A DNA stretch of 64,000 nucleotides from Campylobacter concisus (GCF_003048375.1 NZ_CP021642.1:1302001-1366000), one strand, 5' to 3'. Positions 1 to 9,528 are shown, counted from the stretch's first letter. The notes: a model not told the origin generated them from the sequence alone. Translations and numbers: made by a program.

Positions 1-1041
1 AGCCTTTAGGTGCAGATAAAGTGAGCCTGGCAAGCGCTCCTTGACCTCGCTTTTGTAATAATGATTTATGACTGATTTGCGGCTAGCACCGACTAGCAGT
101 GGGCAGCCAAATTTCAAAAAATGCTCCAAATGCTTAATAAGCAGTAAATTTTGCTCAGCCGTCTTACCAAAGCCAATACCCACGTCAAGCACTATCTTTT
201 TAGCGCCAAGCTCCCTAGCTAGGGCAATCTTTTGCTCAAAAAAGTCTGAAATTTCGCCAATTAGGTCGTTATACTTTGGCGCAATCTGCATGGTAGCAGG
301 ATCACCTTGCATGTGCATCATGCAAAACTGGGCATCATATCTTGCAGCAAGCGGGGCTAAATTTGCGTTTGCTGTGATGTCATTTATCATCTTAAAGCCG
401 TGGTTTAGCGCAAATTCTAAGCAATACTCATCAAAGCTATCAAGGCTAAATTTCGCCTTTTCGTGTAAATTTAGCTTGTAAATTTCTTCAATGATATCTT
501 TTATGCGCCTAAACTCCTCCTCGCGTCCGCAATACTCGCTCCCTGGCCTTGAGCTAACGCCACCAAGGTCGATGTATTCAGCACCTGCTTCTATCATCGC
601 TTCGATTTTAGCTATGCCATTTTGCGTATTTATGCGGCTTTGCTCGTTAAAACTATCTCTATTTATATTTGCCACGCCCATTATAAGAGGCTTTGCTGGC
701 TTTATAAATTTAGTCTCTAAAAAACTTGCAAGCTTTTTAAGCCCAAAGTCTTGTAGCTTCTCCTTTTTAGCCAACTGCCTAAGCTGCGCGTTTGTCGCCA
801 TTAGCAAGGCTTTGTTTAGACTCTCTTTGCCTAAAATCGTATCATTATGCGTCACTAGCTCGGCGCCGACACTTAGGGCGTCTTGTTTTAGGATATTTGC
901 CGCTGGGGTTTTTATCTCCTCAATAAAAATAAAATTTATCTCGCTCTTTTCGTGCATGAGCTTCGCGCCAGCCGGACTTGGCGAGACGGCCTTGCAAATT
1001 TGATCAAAGTCGCTTTTGTTATTTATCTTATAAAATTTCAA
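1..1041 (-). CDS. folP: Dihydropteroate synthase, C-terminal end cut by window edge
   Basis: Joins p-aminobenzoate to hydroxymethyl-dihydropterin diphosphate in folate synthesis (cytosol). I translated 347 codons from a TTG start that overlaps the holB stop as TTGA. About 110 residues precede the conserved core, an extension I know from Campylobacter and Helicobacter enzymes. The core begins with MGVANINRDSF near residue 121, a variant of the usual MGILNVTPDSF, and continues with YIDLGGVSSRPGS, MINDIT, DVGIGFGKT and LLVGASRKS. The sequence stops in the GSL segment that normally lies about 30 residues before the end, so only the tail is missing. It is last in the rppH-lysC-hobA-holB-folP run. 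The plus-strand frames over this region are antisense shadows. Confidence 0.9.
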   Translation of the reverse strand, partial: MKFYKINNKSDFDQICKAVSPSPAGAKLMHEKSEINFIFIEEIKTPAANILKQDALSVGAELVTHNDTILGKESLNKALLMATNAQLRQLAKKEKLQDFGLKKLASFLETKFIKPAKPLIMGVANINRDSFNEQSRINTQNGIAKIEAMIEAGAEYIDLGGVSSRPGSEYCGREEEFRRIKDIIEEIYKLNLHEKAKFSLDSFDEYCLEFALNHGFKMINDITANANLAPLAARYDAQFCMMHMQGDPATMQIAPKYNDLIGEISDFFEQKIALARELGAKKIVLDVGIGFGKTAEQNLLLIKHLEHFLKFGCPLLVGASRKSVINHYYKSEVKERLPGSLYLHLKA

Positions 1042-1658
1042 CGTCGTCCTTTCTCAAAGATAGTAAGCAATAGTGGCGTCAAAACGGCATGAGACTTGGC
1101 GTTTAGATCAGCAAGCTTTATTAGCGAGAAAAAATACTCCATCTCCTCGCCGCTAAATTTATACCCACTATCAACCGCCTTTGTCACGATAGCGCCCACA
1201 AGCTCTTTTAGCTCGTTTTTGCCAAATTTTTGCGCCTGCTCCTCTGCTATCTTTTGATCGATAAAGCTTGTTAGCTCTTTTAGGCCAAGCGATTTTAAAT
1301 TTAGCTCAACACTCATTTTTGGCTTTTTGGTGAGCTTGTTTTCTATAAGCATCCTCGATCTGATCGTTGGCAGAAGTAAATTTTTACTCTGCGTTACTAT
1401 TATAAATTTGATGTTTCTTGGGGGCTCTTCGATGATCTTTAAAAGTGCGTTTTGAGCCTCGGTGCGAAAAGACTTCGCCTCTATGACTAAAATTTTCTCA
1501 TCTTTTTCGGCGATGTAGGCTTCGGCGATGACCTCTTTTGCATTTTCTAGTAAAAAATCATCGCTCATAAAAAATCTTAAGTTATTTACGCCAAACTCGG
1601 CTTCAAGCTTGGCTTTTAAATTTTCAAAATCGCTTGTTATGACGATTTTATTAAGCAT
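1038..1658 (-). CDS. holB: DNA polymerase III delta-prime subunit, short epsilon-type
   Basis: Clamp-loader subunit. At 206 aa it is far shorter than the E. coli protein of about 330 aa and has no visible Walker A motif or zinc module. The diagnostic segment is FRTEAQNALLKIIEEPP (residues 64-80) followed by the sensor-like LLLPTIRSR, typical of delta-prime and DnaX relatives. It starts directly after the hobA stop and ends inside the folP start, so it is translationally coupled on both sides. Its position beside hobA, a DnaA-binding protein, makes a small replication cluster. The symbol follows common annotation of this locus in Campylobacter. Function is inferred from family and context. Confidence 0.8.
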   Translation of the reverse strand: MLNKIVITSDFENLKAKLEAEFGVNNLRFFMSDDFLLENAKEVIAEAYIAEKDEKILVIEAKSFRTEAQNALLKIIEEPPRNIKFIIVTQSKNLLLPTIRSRMLIENKLTKKPKMSVELNLKSLGLKELTSFIDQKIAEEQAQKFGKNELKELVGAIVTKAVDSGYKFSGEEMEYFFSLIKLADLNAKSHAVLTPLLLTIFEKGRR

Positions 1659-2198
1659 TTAGAGTATTACCTTTGCAAAGAGCACAGCGTCTATGCTCTT
1701 GTCAAAAAGTTTATATAAATTTAGAAGTTTGATGTCTAAGTTTTCATCGCTAGAGCTTAGCGTGAAGCTATTTTGCGCCTGCTCATCAAAGAGCCACATA
1801 TAGCTGTTTTCATCAGTCTTGGCTAAATTTGCACGCTTGTCTATGCTTTTGCCGATGTAAAAAAAGATGTAGCCATTTGGAAAGGCAAGGCTTAGCATAT
1901 CTTTTAAAAGCTGCTTTTGCTCGTTTGTCTCGATGCTGTCAAAGGCTGGATAGAGCGATCTTAGGCTAAAAAATGGCAAAAACGGACGCTCGCTTTTTGT
2001 GCGGTTGATATTTCTTAAAAGATAGTTTTCAAACCACTCTCGCTCATCGTCGCAGATGACTATAAAAGCCTTGCTATCAAGCAAAAATTTAAGCCTAGAT
2101 GCGAGCAAAGGCGTCCATTCGACGCGCTTCTCCTCCATCCAGCTCATATATCTTTCGCTTCTTATAGTCTCAAGCGTCCATTGGATAAAATCTTGCAT
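1659..2198 (-). CDS. hobA: HobA, DnaA-binding replication initiation factor
   Basis: HobA binds DnaA domain I and promotes DnaA assembly at the origin; it is the epsilonproteobacterial counterpart of DiaA. The 179-aa length, the N-terminal MQDFIQWTLETIRSERYMSWMEEKR stretch in which MSWMEEKRVEWTP is most recognisable, and the location between lysC and holB all match the Campylobacter/Helicobacter gene. The ATG overlaps the lysC stop as TAATG. There is no signal peptide or membrane segment, as expected for a cytosolic protein. Identification is by recognition of sequence and neighbourhood rather than by a catalytic motif. Confidence 0.85.
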   Translation of the reverse strand: MQDFIQWTLETIRSERYMSWMEEKRVEWTPLLASRLKFLLDSKAFIVICDDEREWFENYLLRNINRTKSERPFLPFFSLRSLYPAFDSIETNEQKQLLKDMLSLAFPNGYIFFYIGKSIDKRANLAKTDENSYMWLFDEQAQNSFTLSSSDENLDIKLLNLYKLFDKSIDAVLFAKVIL

Positions 2199-3397
2199 TA
2201 TTTATCTAACTTATACGCATCGTGAAGCACGCGAACTGCGAGCTCGCCATATTTTTGATCGACGATCATTGAAATTTTTATCTCGCTTGTTGAGATCATT
2301 TGGATATTTATCCCCTCTTTTGCAAGCGTCTCAAATGCTAGACATGCTACGCCGCTGTGGCTCTTCATACCCACGCCGATGACTGAGACTTTCACGATCG
2401 CATCGTCATACTCGACATGTTTTGCAGCTGAGAGCTTTTGCATAGTCTCTTTTGCTAGGTCAAGCTCGTTTTGTGGCACTGTAAAGCCTAAATTTGTCGT
2501 GCCGTCGTGTCCTACGTTTTGAATTATCATATCTACATTTATATTTTGATGAGCTAGAGCTGTGAAAATTTCAGCTGCGATGCCAGGCTTATCGACTACG
2601 CCTCTTAAAGTTACTCTTGCTTGATTTTTATCTAGTGCTATACCGCTTACTAAAACCGCTTCCATATTATCTTCCTTTGCTATTAATGTACCTTCGTTGT
2701 GGTTAAAACTGCTTCTTGTGATTAGTTTGACATTTAGTTTTTTTGCTAGCTCGACTGAGCGATTTTGAAGCACTTTCGCCCCAGCAGAGGCGAGCTCAAG
2801 CATCTCGTCATAGCTTATCTTTTCTAGCTTTTTTGCCTTTTTTTCTATCCTTGGATCAGTCGTATAAACGCCATCAACGTCGGTAAAAATTTCACACAGA
2901 TCAGCTTCAAGCGCCCCTGCTAATGCAACTGCACTAAGGTCGCTTCCGCCCCTGCCAAGAGTGGTGATATCGCCTTTGTCGTCTATGCCTTGAAAGCCTG
3001 CTACTACGACAATCCTGCCGGCTTTTAGCTCAGCTTTTAGCCTAGTGGTGTCTATCTTTTCTATCCTAGCTTTTGTGTGAATTTCATCTGTTATTATCCC
3101 AGCCATTGCCCCAGTTAGCCCTACGCACGCATAGCCTTTTGCATTAAGTGCAATCGTCAAAAGTGCGGTGGTTACTTGCTCTCCAGAGCTTAAAAGCATA
3201 TCAGTAGCAACGCCATCTGGGTGCTTTGAGAAATACTCACTATATTCAACCAATTGATTTGTAACTCCACTCATCGCAGAAACTACCACAACCACGTCAG
3301 CGCCGCTGTTTTTAGTCTCTATGACCCTATTTGCCACAGCTTCGATGCGCTCAAGCGTGCCTACGCTAGTTCCGCCAAATTTTTGAACGATTAACAT
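2198..3397 (-). CDS. lysC: Aspartate kinase
   Basis: Phosphorylates aspartate, the first step towards lysine, diaminopimelate, threonine and methionine. N-terminal kinase motif VQKFGGTSVG at residues 4-13, then TTLGRGGSDLSAVALA and FTDVDGVYTTDPR, and two C-terminal ACT domains (about 265-399) that bind allosteric amino acids. I start it at the ATG that overlaps the rppH stop as TGATG; an AAGGAT Shine-Dalgarno lies 8-9 nt upstream. A TTG one codon further up is the alternative. At 399 aa it is the usual length for a monofunctional alpha/beta-type enzyme. Confidence 0.95.
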   Translation of the reverse strand: MLIVQKFGGTSVGTLERIEAVANRVIETKNSGADVVVVVSAMSGVTNQLVEYSEYFSKHPDGVATDMLLSSGEQVTTALLTIALNAKGYACVGLTGAMAGIITDEIHTKARIEKIDTTRLKAELKAGRIVVVAGFQGIDDKGDITTLGRGGSDLSAVALAGALEADLCEIFTDVDGVYTTDPRIEKKAKKLEKISYDEMLELASAGAKVLQNRSVELAKKLNVKLITRSSFNHNEGTLIAKEDNMEAVLVSGIALDKNQARVTLRGVVDKPGIAAEIFTALAHQNINVDMIIQNVGHDGTTNLGFTVPQNELDLAKETMQKLSAAKHVEYDDAIVKVSVIGVGMKSHSGVACLAFETLAKEGINIQMISTSEIKISMIVDQKYGELAVRVLHDAYKLDK

Positions 3398-3861
3398 CAA
3401 AAATATCCTTTCTCTTTAAAATAACTCAAAACTTTGTCATAAATAGGCTTTTTGAAGTGATTTATCCCCTCTAAAGCCTTGTTGATATCTACAAATTTAT
3501 ACTCGCTAAACTCCGGATGCTCAGTCTTTAAATTTATGCTCGCACCGTTTTTTAGTCTAACCAAAAAGTACTTTTGCGTCTGCCCATCAAATGGGTAAAA
3601 TTTCTTTGACGCATTTGCTGGAAAGTCGTAGCTAAGCCAATCAGGATACTCTTCTAAGAAGTCAAATTTATCAGTTCCGATCTCCTCTTTAAGCTCCCTT
3701 TTTAGTGCCTGCTTTGGACTTTCGCCTTCATCTATGCCACCTTGAGGAAACTGCCAGATATCGTCCATATCAACCCTTTTTGCGACTAAAATTTCGCATT
3801 TAAAAGGGTAAGAGCTAGACAAAATGACAGCTGCTACATTTGGTCTATATTTTTTTTGCAT
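3397..3861 (-). CDS. rppH: RNA pyrophosphohydrolase, Nudix family
   Basis: Removes pyrophosphate from the 5' end of mRNA to trigger decay, or hydrolyses dinucleoside polyphosphates. A complete Nudix box spans residues 41-63: G-x5-E with E47, then RELKEEIGT (55-63). The surrounding WQFPQGG and YFLVRL are typical of the RppH/NudA group. Length 154 aa is normal. It is first in the lysC-hobA-holB-folP run, and the ATG is preceded by GGAAAAGAC, a modest ribosome site. RppH or NudA activity cannot be told apart from sequence alone. Confidence 0.85.
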   Translation of the reverse strand: MQKKYRPNVAAVILSSSYPFKCEILVAKRVDMDDIWQFPQGGIDEGESPKQALKRELKEEIGTDKFDFLEEYPDWLSYDFPANASKKFYPFDGQTQKYFLVRLKNGASINLKTEHPEFSEYKFVDINKALEGINHFKKPIYDKVLSYFKEKGYF

Positions 3862-3924
3862 GTCTTTTCCAAAAAATTTATTTGAGATGATAACGAAAAA
3901 GAGTTAAGAGATAGATAAATGAAG

Positions 3925-5016
3925 TTAGTTTTTGCGCCGTTTGTAATAAATCGCACCTCCACTAAAAAACAGTAAAACCACACCGCATGATGCTAGACAA
4001 AATATAAATTTACCAAGCTCACCAAAGATATATCCAGCGTGCAAATCAAGCATAAATTTATAAATTTCAAATGACTTTGGCATGGCATTTTTTGAAATTT
4101 GCTCGCTTTTAGTATCTACTAAAAGCCTAACACCATCTCTCTCGCTAGCTCCCTTTGGCAGGTAAAAGAGCATAAATTTGACGCCGCCGCTATTTGCTAT
4201 AAAATTTAAAGCATCAAACTCGTCTCCAAATTTAGAAATGAAAATTTCATAAGCTTTTTTAAGGTTTGCCACCTTTTGCTCATCGCTTAAGCTAAAGCCA
4301 TTTTTGTTTGTAAAATTTGGCTTTTTAAAGACCTTCTCCTCGCCATAAATTTGATTTATAACCTTAGCAAAGCTCTCGTAAGAAAAGTAAAGCCCACTAA
4401 TGCAAATCACGCTTAAAACAGCGCCAAGATAGATACCAAAAAAGCCGTGAAGTGAGTATAAAAACGCAAATTTCTTTGCTTTTAAATTTAGCTTAAAAGC
4501 CTCCCACACCCTGCTTCTAAATCTCCAAAAATATATCACCGCCCCACTTATCAAGACAAAAAGCAATGCAAGCGTAGAGAGTGCTATTAGCTCGCTTGCA
4601 AATTTGGTCAAATTTTCATTTTTAAAAAGCGAAAGGGCTAAGTTTTTATGCAAATTTAAAACCAGCCCTATAAATTTCTCCGCGCTGTTTTTGCCAGAAA
4701 TTTCTCCAGTATAAGGATCGACAAAAAATGACTCAAATTCGCCATTTTCATTAGTTCCACTTATGACGTAAGCCTTGTTTGCCTCTGCTCTTATCTTTAG
4801 GTAGCTAAGATTAAAATTTGGCTCGCTTTTGCTGAAAATTTTTAAAATTTCATCTATCTCTAAAGGCTTTTTACCAGCCACAACCTCATCTTTGCTAAAG
4901 ATATCGATTATCTCATCGTGATACGAGATGATCGCTCCACTAATGCTAAGCACAAGAAGCGGCAAGGCAAAGATAAAAGCCAAGATAAGATGAAATTTTT
5001 TCAAAATTTTTATCAT
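3925..5016 (-). CDS. PepSY-associated transmembrane protein, iron-regulated
   Basis: Inner-membrane protein of the PepSY_TM family with four predicted helices near residues 9-31, 140-165, 190-212 and 335-358 and two periplasmic PepSY-like segments between them. The first helix carries the family pattern HLILAFIFALPLLVLSISG. Relatives often sit beside siderophore receptors and are thought to help reduce or release iron from ferric siderophores. It follows the TonB receptor with 1 nt between stop and start, so both are read from the Fur-box promoter. The periplasmic iron role is inferred from context. C-terminal YYKRRKN is a positive-inside tail. Confidence 0.75.
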   Translation of the reverse strand: MIKILKKFHLILAFIFALPLLVLSISGAIISYHDEIIDIFSKDEVVAGKKPLEIDEILKIFSKSEPNFNLSYLKIRAEANKAYVISGTNENGEFESFFVDPYTGEISGKNSAEKFIGLVLNLHKNLALSLFKNENLTKFASELIALSTLALLFVLISGAVIYFWRFRSRVWEAFKLNLKAKKFAFLYSLHGFFGIYLGAVLSVICISGLYFSYESFAKVINQIYGEEKVFKKPNFTNKNGFSLSDEQKVANLKKAYEIFISKFGDEFDALNFIANSGGVKFMLFYLPKGASERDGVRLLVDTKSEQISKNAMPKSFEIYKFMLDLHAGYIFGELGKFIFCLASCGVVLLFFSGGAIYYKRRKN

Positions 5017-5017
5017 T

Positions 5018-6964
5018 TTAAAACTTTAGATTAAAGCCAAGCTCGATCTTTTGTCCGTCAGCTATCAAGATGTCGTATCTGCCAGATCTTGTCGTAAAGT
5101 ACTCATTAAAGAGGTTATAAACGCTTAGATTTAGACTGAAATTTTTAGTTACGTTGTAGTTTATACCAAGATCAGCGATCACATAAGGCTTCATATCATC
5201 AGCATAGCTAAATGAGTTTTTAGTCCTACCATAATAATTTATCTGAGACCAGAAATTTAGCCATCTGTTTAGCTCGTAGTTCGCTCCAAATTTAAATGTA
5301 TGAAGCGGATAGTTGTTTAAACTTTTGCCTATCTCCGCTCCATCTTTTTGCTTTGATCTTGTATAGACATAGCTTTGATTTAGCCTAAGAGCGTTTGTTA
5401 CTTGCCACTCATTTGTTAGCTCGACTCCGTAAATTTCAGCTTTGCCGATATTTACACTCTCCCAAATACCATTTGGATAAATTTTGCCTTTATGTCTGCA
5501 AACACTGCCTCTTGAGCAGATAGGGCTATAGCTTAACATATCTTTAAAACTTGTGTAAAAGCCAGTTAAAGACGTTTCAAAGCCTTCATTGTCATTATAA
5601 ACGCCGCCAAATTCATAGCTCACGCTTGTCTCTGGTTTAAGGCTGCTTCTACCAAGCTGTGCTCCACGTCCTCCAGCAAATGGCAATGCAAGATCTTGCG
5701 TGCGTTGCTTGATATCAGGCGTCGCATATCCTGTGCTAACTCCGCCTTTTATGGCAAAAAAGTCATTTAAGTTATAGATACCATAAATTCTTGGTGAAAC
5801 GTGCGAACCGTAGTTCTCGTCGTAGTTATAGCGAATGCCAGTGCTTAAGATAAAGTCTTTTGTAAGGTGATAATCATCCTCGCCGTAAAGCGAAATGTCA
5901 TATCTTTTTACATTTGCAGCGTCTGCTGTGGTAGCCTTTTCGTCAAGCTTTTCTTTTTTGGCGTTTAGTCCTAAAGTAAAGGCGTTGTTATCAGTAAAAT
6001 ATGAACCTTTTGTATCAAAATTTAGTGTTTTTAGCGTTAAATTTTGTTGCGCGATCTCTTTTATCTTGCCGTAAGAGAGGTAGCTTTGAAGCAAGATATT
6101 ATCAAGCCTTGCTTCGTGGCTTAAATTTATCACATTGCCCTTTATTCTCTCGCTAGCAACCGAGTTAGTACCAGTTGATAGTGTTTTGCCTTTAGTTCTT
6201 TTATATTTCACATCACTTCTTGCAAGCTCAAGCGTGATGTCGTTATTTTCATTTGGTCTAAAAAAGAGCTTCGTGCCAAAATTTCTATCCTTTTGCTCTC
6301 TGTTTGCGTATGAGATTTTATCCTCTGACTTGTTTAAATTTTTACCATAAACTGAGATGCTTAAAACATCGTCTATTAGCCCAGAGTGCAGATAGAGGCT
6401 GTTATAAAACTCGCCGCTTATGTTTTTATTTCTTGCAAATTTATAGCTTGAGCCAAGATTTGCATGAAAGTCGTTGCTAAACTCGTCTGTTATAATATTT
6501 ATCACGCCGCCCAGTGCGTCACTGCCATAAAGCGAGCTCATAGGACCTCGTATCACTTCGATACGGCTTATCGCACTTGCTGGCGGGATAAAACTATATG
6601 AGCCTCCAACACTTCTTAGCCCCTTGTAAGCGTTATCTCCTGGCACTGGCATGCCATTTACTAAAATTTTAGTAAATCTTGGAGAGAATCCGCGTATAGA
6701 AATTCCTCGTCTATTTGCCGCTTCGGGAGTCGTTCCAAAAAGGCTTGGCACATCTTTTACCATGCTCTCAACGTCCTTGTGATTTCTCTTTTCTAGCGCA
6801 TCTTGAGTGATGACGCTAAGCGTTGCAGGGGCGTCTTTTATGTTTTGCTCAAAGCCAGTTGCGCTCACTACTTTGACCTCTGGCAGAACCTTATCTTCAT
6901 TTGCAAAAAGCGGTAAATTTATAAAAACTGCCGCACAAACAGAAATTTTTAATAGACTTCTCAC
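5018..6964 (-). CDS. TonB-dependent ferric siderophore receptor (CirA/FepA-like)
   Basis: Outer-membrane gated barrel for ferric siderophore or heme uptake. I start it at a GTG with a perfect AAGGAG 6 nt upstream, giving 648 aa and a signal peptide of about 21 residues ending LPLFA; a longer in-frame extension has no ribosome site and no role. Then a TonB-box-like LPEVKVVSA, the plug with IEVIRGPMSSLYGSDALGG and VINIIT, and a 22-strand-type barrel ending in phenylalanine (LGFNLKF). A loop with two cysteines about seven residues apart (CSRGSVC) may be disulfide-bonded. It shares an operon with the PepSY protein and a Fur box. The ligand cannot be named from sequence. Confidence 0.88.
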   Translation of the reverse strand: MRSLLKISVCAAVFINLPLFANEDKVLPEVKVVSATGFEQNIKDAPATLSVITQDALEKRNHKDVESMVKDVPSLFGTTPEAANRRGISIRGFSPRFTKILVNGMPVPGDNAYKGLRSVGGSYSFIPPASAISRIEVIRGPMSSLYGSDALGGVINIITDEFSNDFHANLGSSYKFARNKNISGEFYNSLYLHSGLIDDVLSISVYGKNLNKSEDKISYANREQKDRNFGTKLFFRPNENNDITLELARSDVKYKRTKGKTLSTGTNSVASERIKGNVINLSHEARLDNILLQSYLSYGKIKEIAQQNLTLKTLNFDTKGSYFTDNNAFTLGLNAKKEKLDEKATTADAANVKRYDISLYGEDDYHLTKDFILSTGIRYNYDENYGSHVSPRIYGIYNLNDFFAIKGGVSTGYATPDIKQRTQDLALPFAGGRGAQLGRSSLKPETSVSYEFGGVYNDNEGFETSLTGFYTSFKDMLSYSPICSRGSVCRHKGKIYPNGIWESVNIGKAEIYGVELTNEWQVTNALRLNQSYVYTRSKQKDGAEIGKSLNNYPLHTFKFGANYELNRWLNFWSQINYYGRTKNSFSYADDMKPYVIADLGINYNVTKNFSLNLSVYNLFNEYFTTRSGRYDILIADGQKIELGFNLKF

Positions 6965-7008
6965 AAAAAACTCCTTATTAAAATTTAAATCGCATTTTAC
7001 TAAAATAA

Positions 7009-7027
7009 AATAATCGTTATCAATATC
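7009..7027 (-). promoter_or_regulatory. Fur box upstream of the TonB receptor
   Basis: Read on the minus strand, this 19-bp site matches the Fur consensus GATAATGATAATCATTATC at 15 of 19 positions (core TTGATAACGATTAT). It lies about 45 bp upstream of the receptor GTG, and 45 bp upstream of the divergent AraC gene start, so it could control both. The consensus is established knowledge; control is inference. Confidence 0.75.
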
Positions 7028-7071
7028 AGACATAACGCTAGAGGGATAAAATTTAACGCTCAAGGGATAAA

Positions 7072-7960
7072 ATGATAAATTTAGATAAAAGATATGGCAT
7101 AAGTAAAACCTCACAAAACAACAAGCGGATAAATGTAGAATTTTTCAAACAAAATAATGGCATCAGTTACCTAAAAAGCGAGATTTTATGCAACGAAATC
7201 ATCAAAAGAGAGAGCGAGGGAGATAAAAAATATCTATTTTTAATGTTTAATGAAGCAAAAGACAACCTTTGCTTTAAACTTGATAAAAAAGAGTATCTTT
7301 TAAGCAGGGATGAGTTTTGCATAGGGCTAGTAAATGACAGCTTAAAAGGCGTTTTTGAATATCAAAATAAATTTTATAAAACTAAAACCTTGCTTTTTGA
7401 AGAGCACTATGCAAATAAGCTTGAAATTTTTTATGAGCTAAAATTTGAAGAGAAATTTGATCTTATAAAATGCAAAAAAGATAAGGCTCAAATTTGCGTT
7501 TTAAACGAGCTTGAGACGACAAATTTATATGATGGTATGATGAGAGAGATCTTTATAGAGTCAAAAATTCTAGAGCTTATCTATAAGAGCAAAGCTTTAA
7601 AAGATGAGAAAATTTATTTTAGCAGTGACGAAGAAAAAGTACTTTTAAAAGCCAAAAAAATCTTACTTACTCGCATGCAAAATCCCCCAAGCATCAAGGA
7701 GCTAGCGCATCTTTGCGGCACTAATGACTTTTGGCTTTAGTAAGAAAAATTTCAAACTCTTTTTCAAAGATACGATCTATCAGCTTTTAGCAAAAGAGCG
7801 GCTAAAGCTTGCATTTGCCCTTTTAAAGCAAAATGATATCAGCATAAAAGAGGCTTCCAGCATCGTTGGCTACACAAATGCAGCGCATTTTGCAAAAATT
7901 TTTAAAGGCACTTTTGGTTTTTTACCAAGCGAGCTAATAAGGCAAAAAAGCTACTTTTAA
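7072..7960 (+). pseudogene. AraC-family regulator, frameshifted
   Basis: Reads as an AraC/PchR-type transcription factor of about 295 residues broken into two frames. The first part (222 aa) has the N-terminal sensor region and the start of the DNA-binding domain (NPPSIKELAHLCGTNDF), then stops. The second part carries the rest of the double helix-turn-helix (FKLFFKDTIYQLLAKERL, ISIKEASSIVGYTNAAHFA, FKGTFGFLPSELI). The frames join if one T is removed from the TTTT after AATGAC, giving NDFGFSKKNFKLFF. PchR-type genes beside siderophore receptors normally activate them. One lesion only: real mutation, sequencing error or programmed slippage cannot be separated here. Confidence 0.8.
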
Positions 7961-8015
7961 ACTGCGCTAAATGCCAAATTTCTTATAATCGATAAAATTT
8001 AAAAAAGAGAGAAAT

Positions 8016-9062
8016 TTGCAAGTTTATATCCACGTGCCATTTTGCGAGAGCAAGTGTCCTTACTGCGCCTTTGGCTCAAGCGATGATGAATTTAGCAAGG
8101 TTAGCGCCTATTTTAAAGCACTTTTCTTTGATCTAGATTTCCAGCTAAAAAGCCAAAATGTAAAAGAAATTTCTACTATCTTTTTTGGTGGCGGCACACC
8201 AAGTGCGGTAAATACCAAATTTTATGATGAAATTTTTAGCATTTTAGCTCCACTTTGCACGCCTAAAACCGAGATCACGCTTGAAGCAAACCCAAATTCT
8301 GCAAATTTAGCCTGGCTAAAACATGTAAAAAATTTAGGTGCAAACCGCATAAGCTTTGGCGCGCAAAGCTTTTTTGAAGATAAGCTTAAATTTCTAGGGC
8401 GCATCCACAGCAGGGAGCAAATTTTTAAAGCGGTTGAAAATGCCCACGCAGCTGGTTTTAGCAATATAAATTTAGACCTCATCTATGACACTAAATTTGA
8501 TACCAAAAAGCGCCTTTTGGCGGAGATTGAAAATTTAAAAAGCCTTGCTATCACGCATCTAAGCGCCTACTCGCTCACGCTTGAAGAAAACACCCCTTTT
8601 GCTGGCAAAAAAAGCTATAAAAAGGATAGCGACACTTTGGCTAAATTTATGATAGAGCAGACCCAGCGAGCTGGCTTTAAGCAATATGAAATTTCAAATT
8701 TTGGAGAAATTTGCAAGCACAATCTTGGCTACTGGCAGGGCAAAAACTACCTTGGTGTGGGCGCTTTTAGCGTGGGCTTTGTGGATGGCACCAGATACTA
8801 CGCCAAAAGTAGCATAGACGCCTACATCACGCAGCCAACGCATAGAGAAAGAGAAATTTTAAGCCAAAGCGAGCTAGTAAGAGAGCATATATTTTTAGGG
8901 CTTAGAAGCATCGTGGGCGTGGAGGCTTGGCGTTTAAGCGAGGCTCAGACAAAAAGAGCAAATTTACTTGTAGAAAATGAAAAACTGCTCTTTAAAGAGG
9001 ACAAATTTTATAACCCAAATTTCTTATTAAGCGACGAGATCGCACTCTTTATCGAGGGCTAA
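8016..9062 (+). CDS. hemW: HemW-like radical SAM heme chaperone / coproporphyrinogen oxidase-like protein
   Basis: Radical SAM protein with CESKCPYC at residues 10-17, where three cysteines spaced CxxxCxxC bind the 4Fe-4S cluster, followed by IFFGGGTPS and LEANPN, the SAM-binding signatures of the HemN/HemW group. At 348 aa it fits HemW, which delivers heme to respiratory enzymes, better than true HemN (about 450 aa). TTG start just after an AGAGAG-type purine stretch. It is followed by tatB and tatC, the order I recall for the C. jejuni region. Oxidase versus chaperone activity is not settled by sequence. Confidence 0.85.
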   Translation: MQVYIHVPFCESKCPYCAFGSSDDEFSKVSAYFKALFFDLDFQLKSQNVKEISTIFFGGGTPSAVNTKFYDEIFSILAPLCTPKTEITLEANPNSANLAWLKHVKNLGANRISFGAQSFFEDKLKFLGRIHSREQIFKAVENAHAAGFSNINLDLIYDTKFDTKKRLLAEIENLKSLAITHLSAYSLTLEENTPFAGKKSYKKDSDTLAKFMIEQTQRAGFKQYEISNFGEICKHNLGYWQGKNYLGVGAFSVGFVDGTRYYAKSSIDAYITQPTHREREILSQSELVREHIFLGLRSIVGVEAWRLSEAQTKRANLLVENEKLLFKEDKFYNPNFLLSDEIALFIEG

Positions 9063-9129
9063 ATTTATAAAAATTTGAGCAAAGTCAAGATAAAATACAA
9101 AGCTTAAATAAAATTTAACAGAGGCAAAA

Positions 9130-9528
9130 ATGTTTGGAATGAGTTTTTCTGAGATCTTGGTCATCGCCGTGATCGCCGTGCTAGTTTTGGGCCCTGACAA
9201 GCTGCCAAGCGCTATGGTGCAGATCGCCAAATTTCTAAAGATGTTTAAAAAAGGTATAAACGACGCAAAATCAACTTTTGATCAAGAGATGAAGATAGCC
9301 GAGCTCAAAGAAGACGCTCAAAAATACAAAGAGAGCATAACTCAAAGTGCGCAAAGCGTGCGTAAAAAGCTCACATTTGAAGAGCTTGACGAGATCAAAA
9401 AAAGCGCAAGCGACGTCACTGAAAGCATACAAAACGTCGTAAGCGACACCAAAAAAACGGTAGAAAATATACAAAATCCAACAAATTTAGTTAAAGATGC
9501 GATCTTAAACGATAAAAAAGAGGCGTGA
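9130..9528 (+). CDS. tatB: Sec-independent translocase component TatB
   Basis: Single N-terminal membrane helix (about residues 6-21) with the Tat hinge LVLGPDKLP, an amphipathic helix after it and a long charged coil to residue 132. The glycine-proline hinge and direct coupling to tatC point to TatB, although TatA and TatB are close relatives and the length is only slightly above TatA. It recruits Tat substrates to TatC in the inner membrane. A Tat substrate, the ModA-like protein near 62 kb, is encoded in the same window. AGAGGC lies 6 nt before the ATG. Confidence 0.88.
   Translation: MFGMSFSEILVIAVIAVLVLGPDKLPSAMVQIAKFLKMFKKGINDAKSTFDQEMKIAELKEDAQKYKESITQSAQSVRKKLTFEELDEIKKSASDVTESIQNVVSDTKKTVENIQNPTNLVKDAILNDKKEA

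Noticed and set aside
68-1003. Two plus-strand open frames of 137 and 170 aa at the start of the window
   Set aside because: They are antisense to folP, whose minus-strand translation contains all the dihydropteroate synthase motifs.
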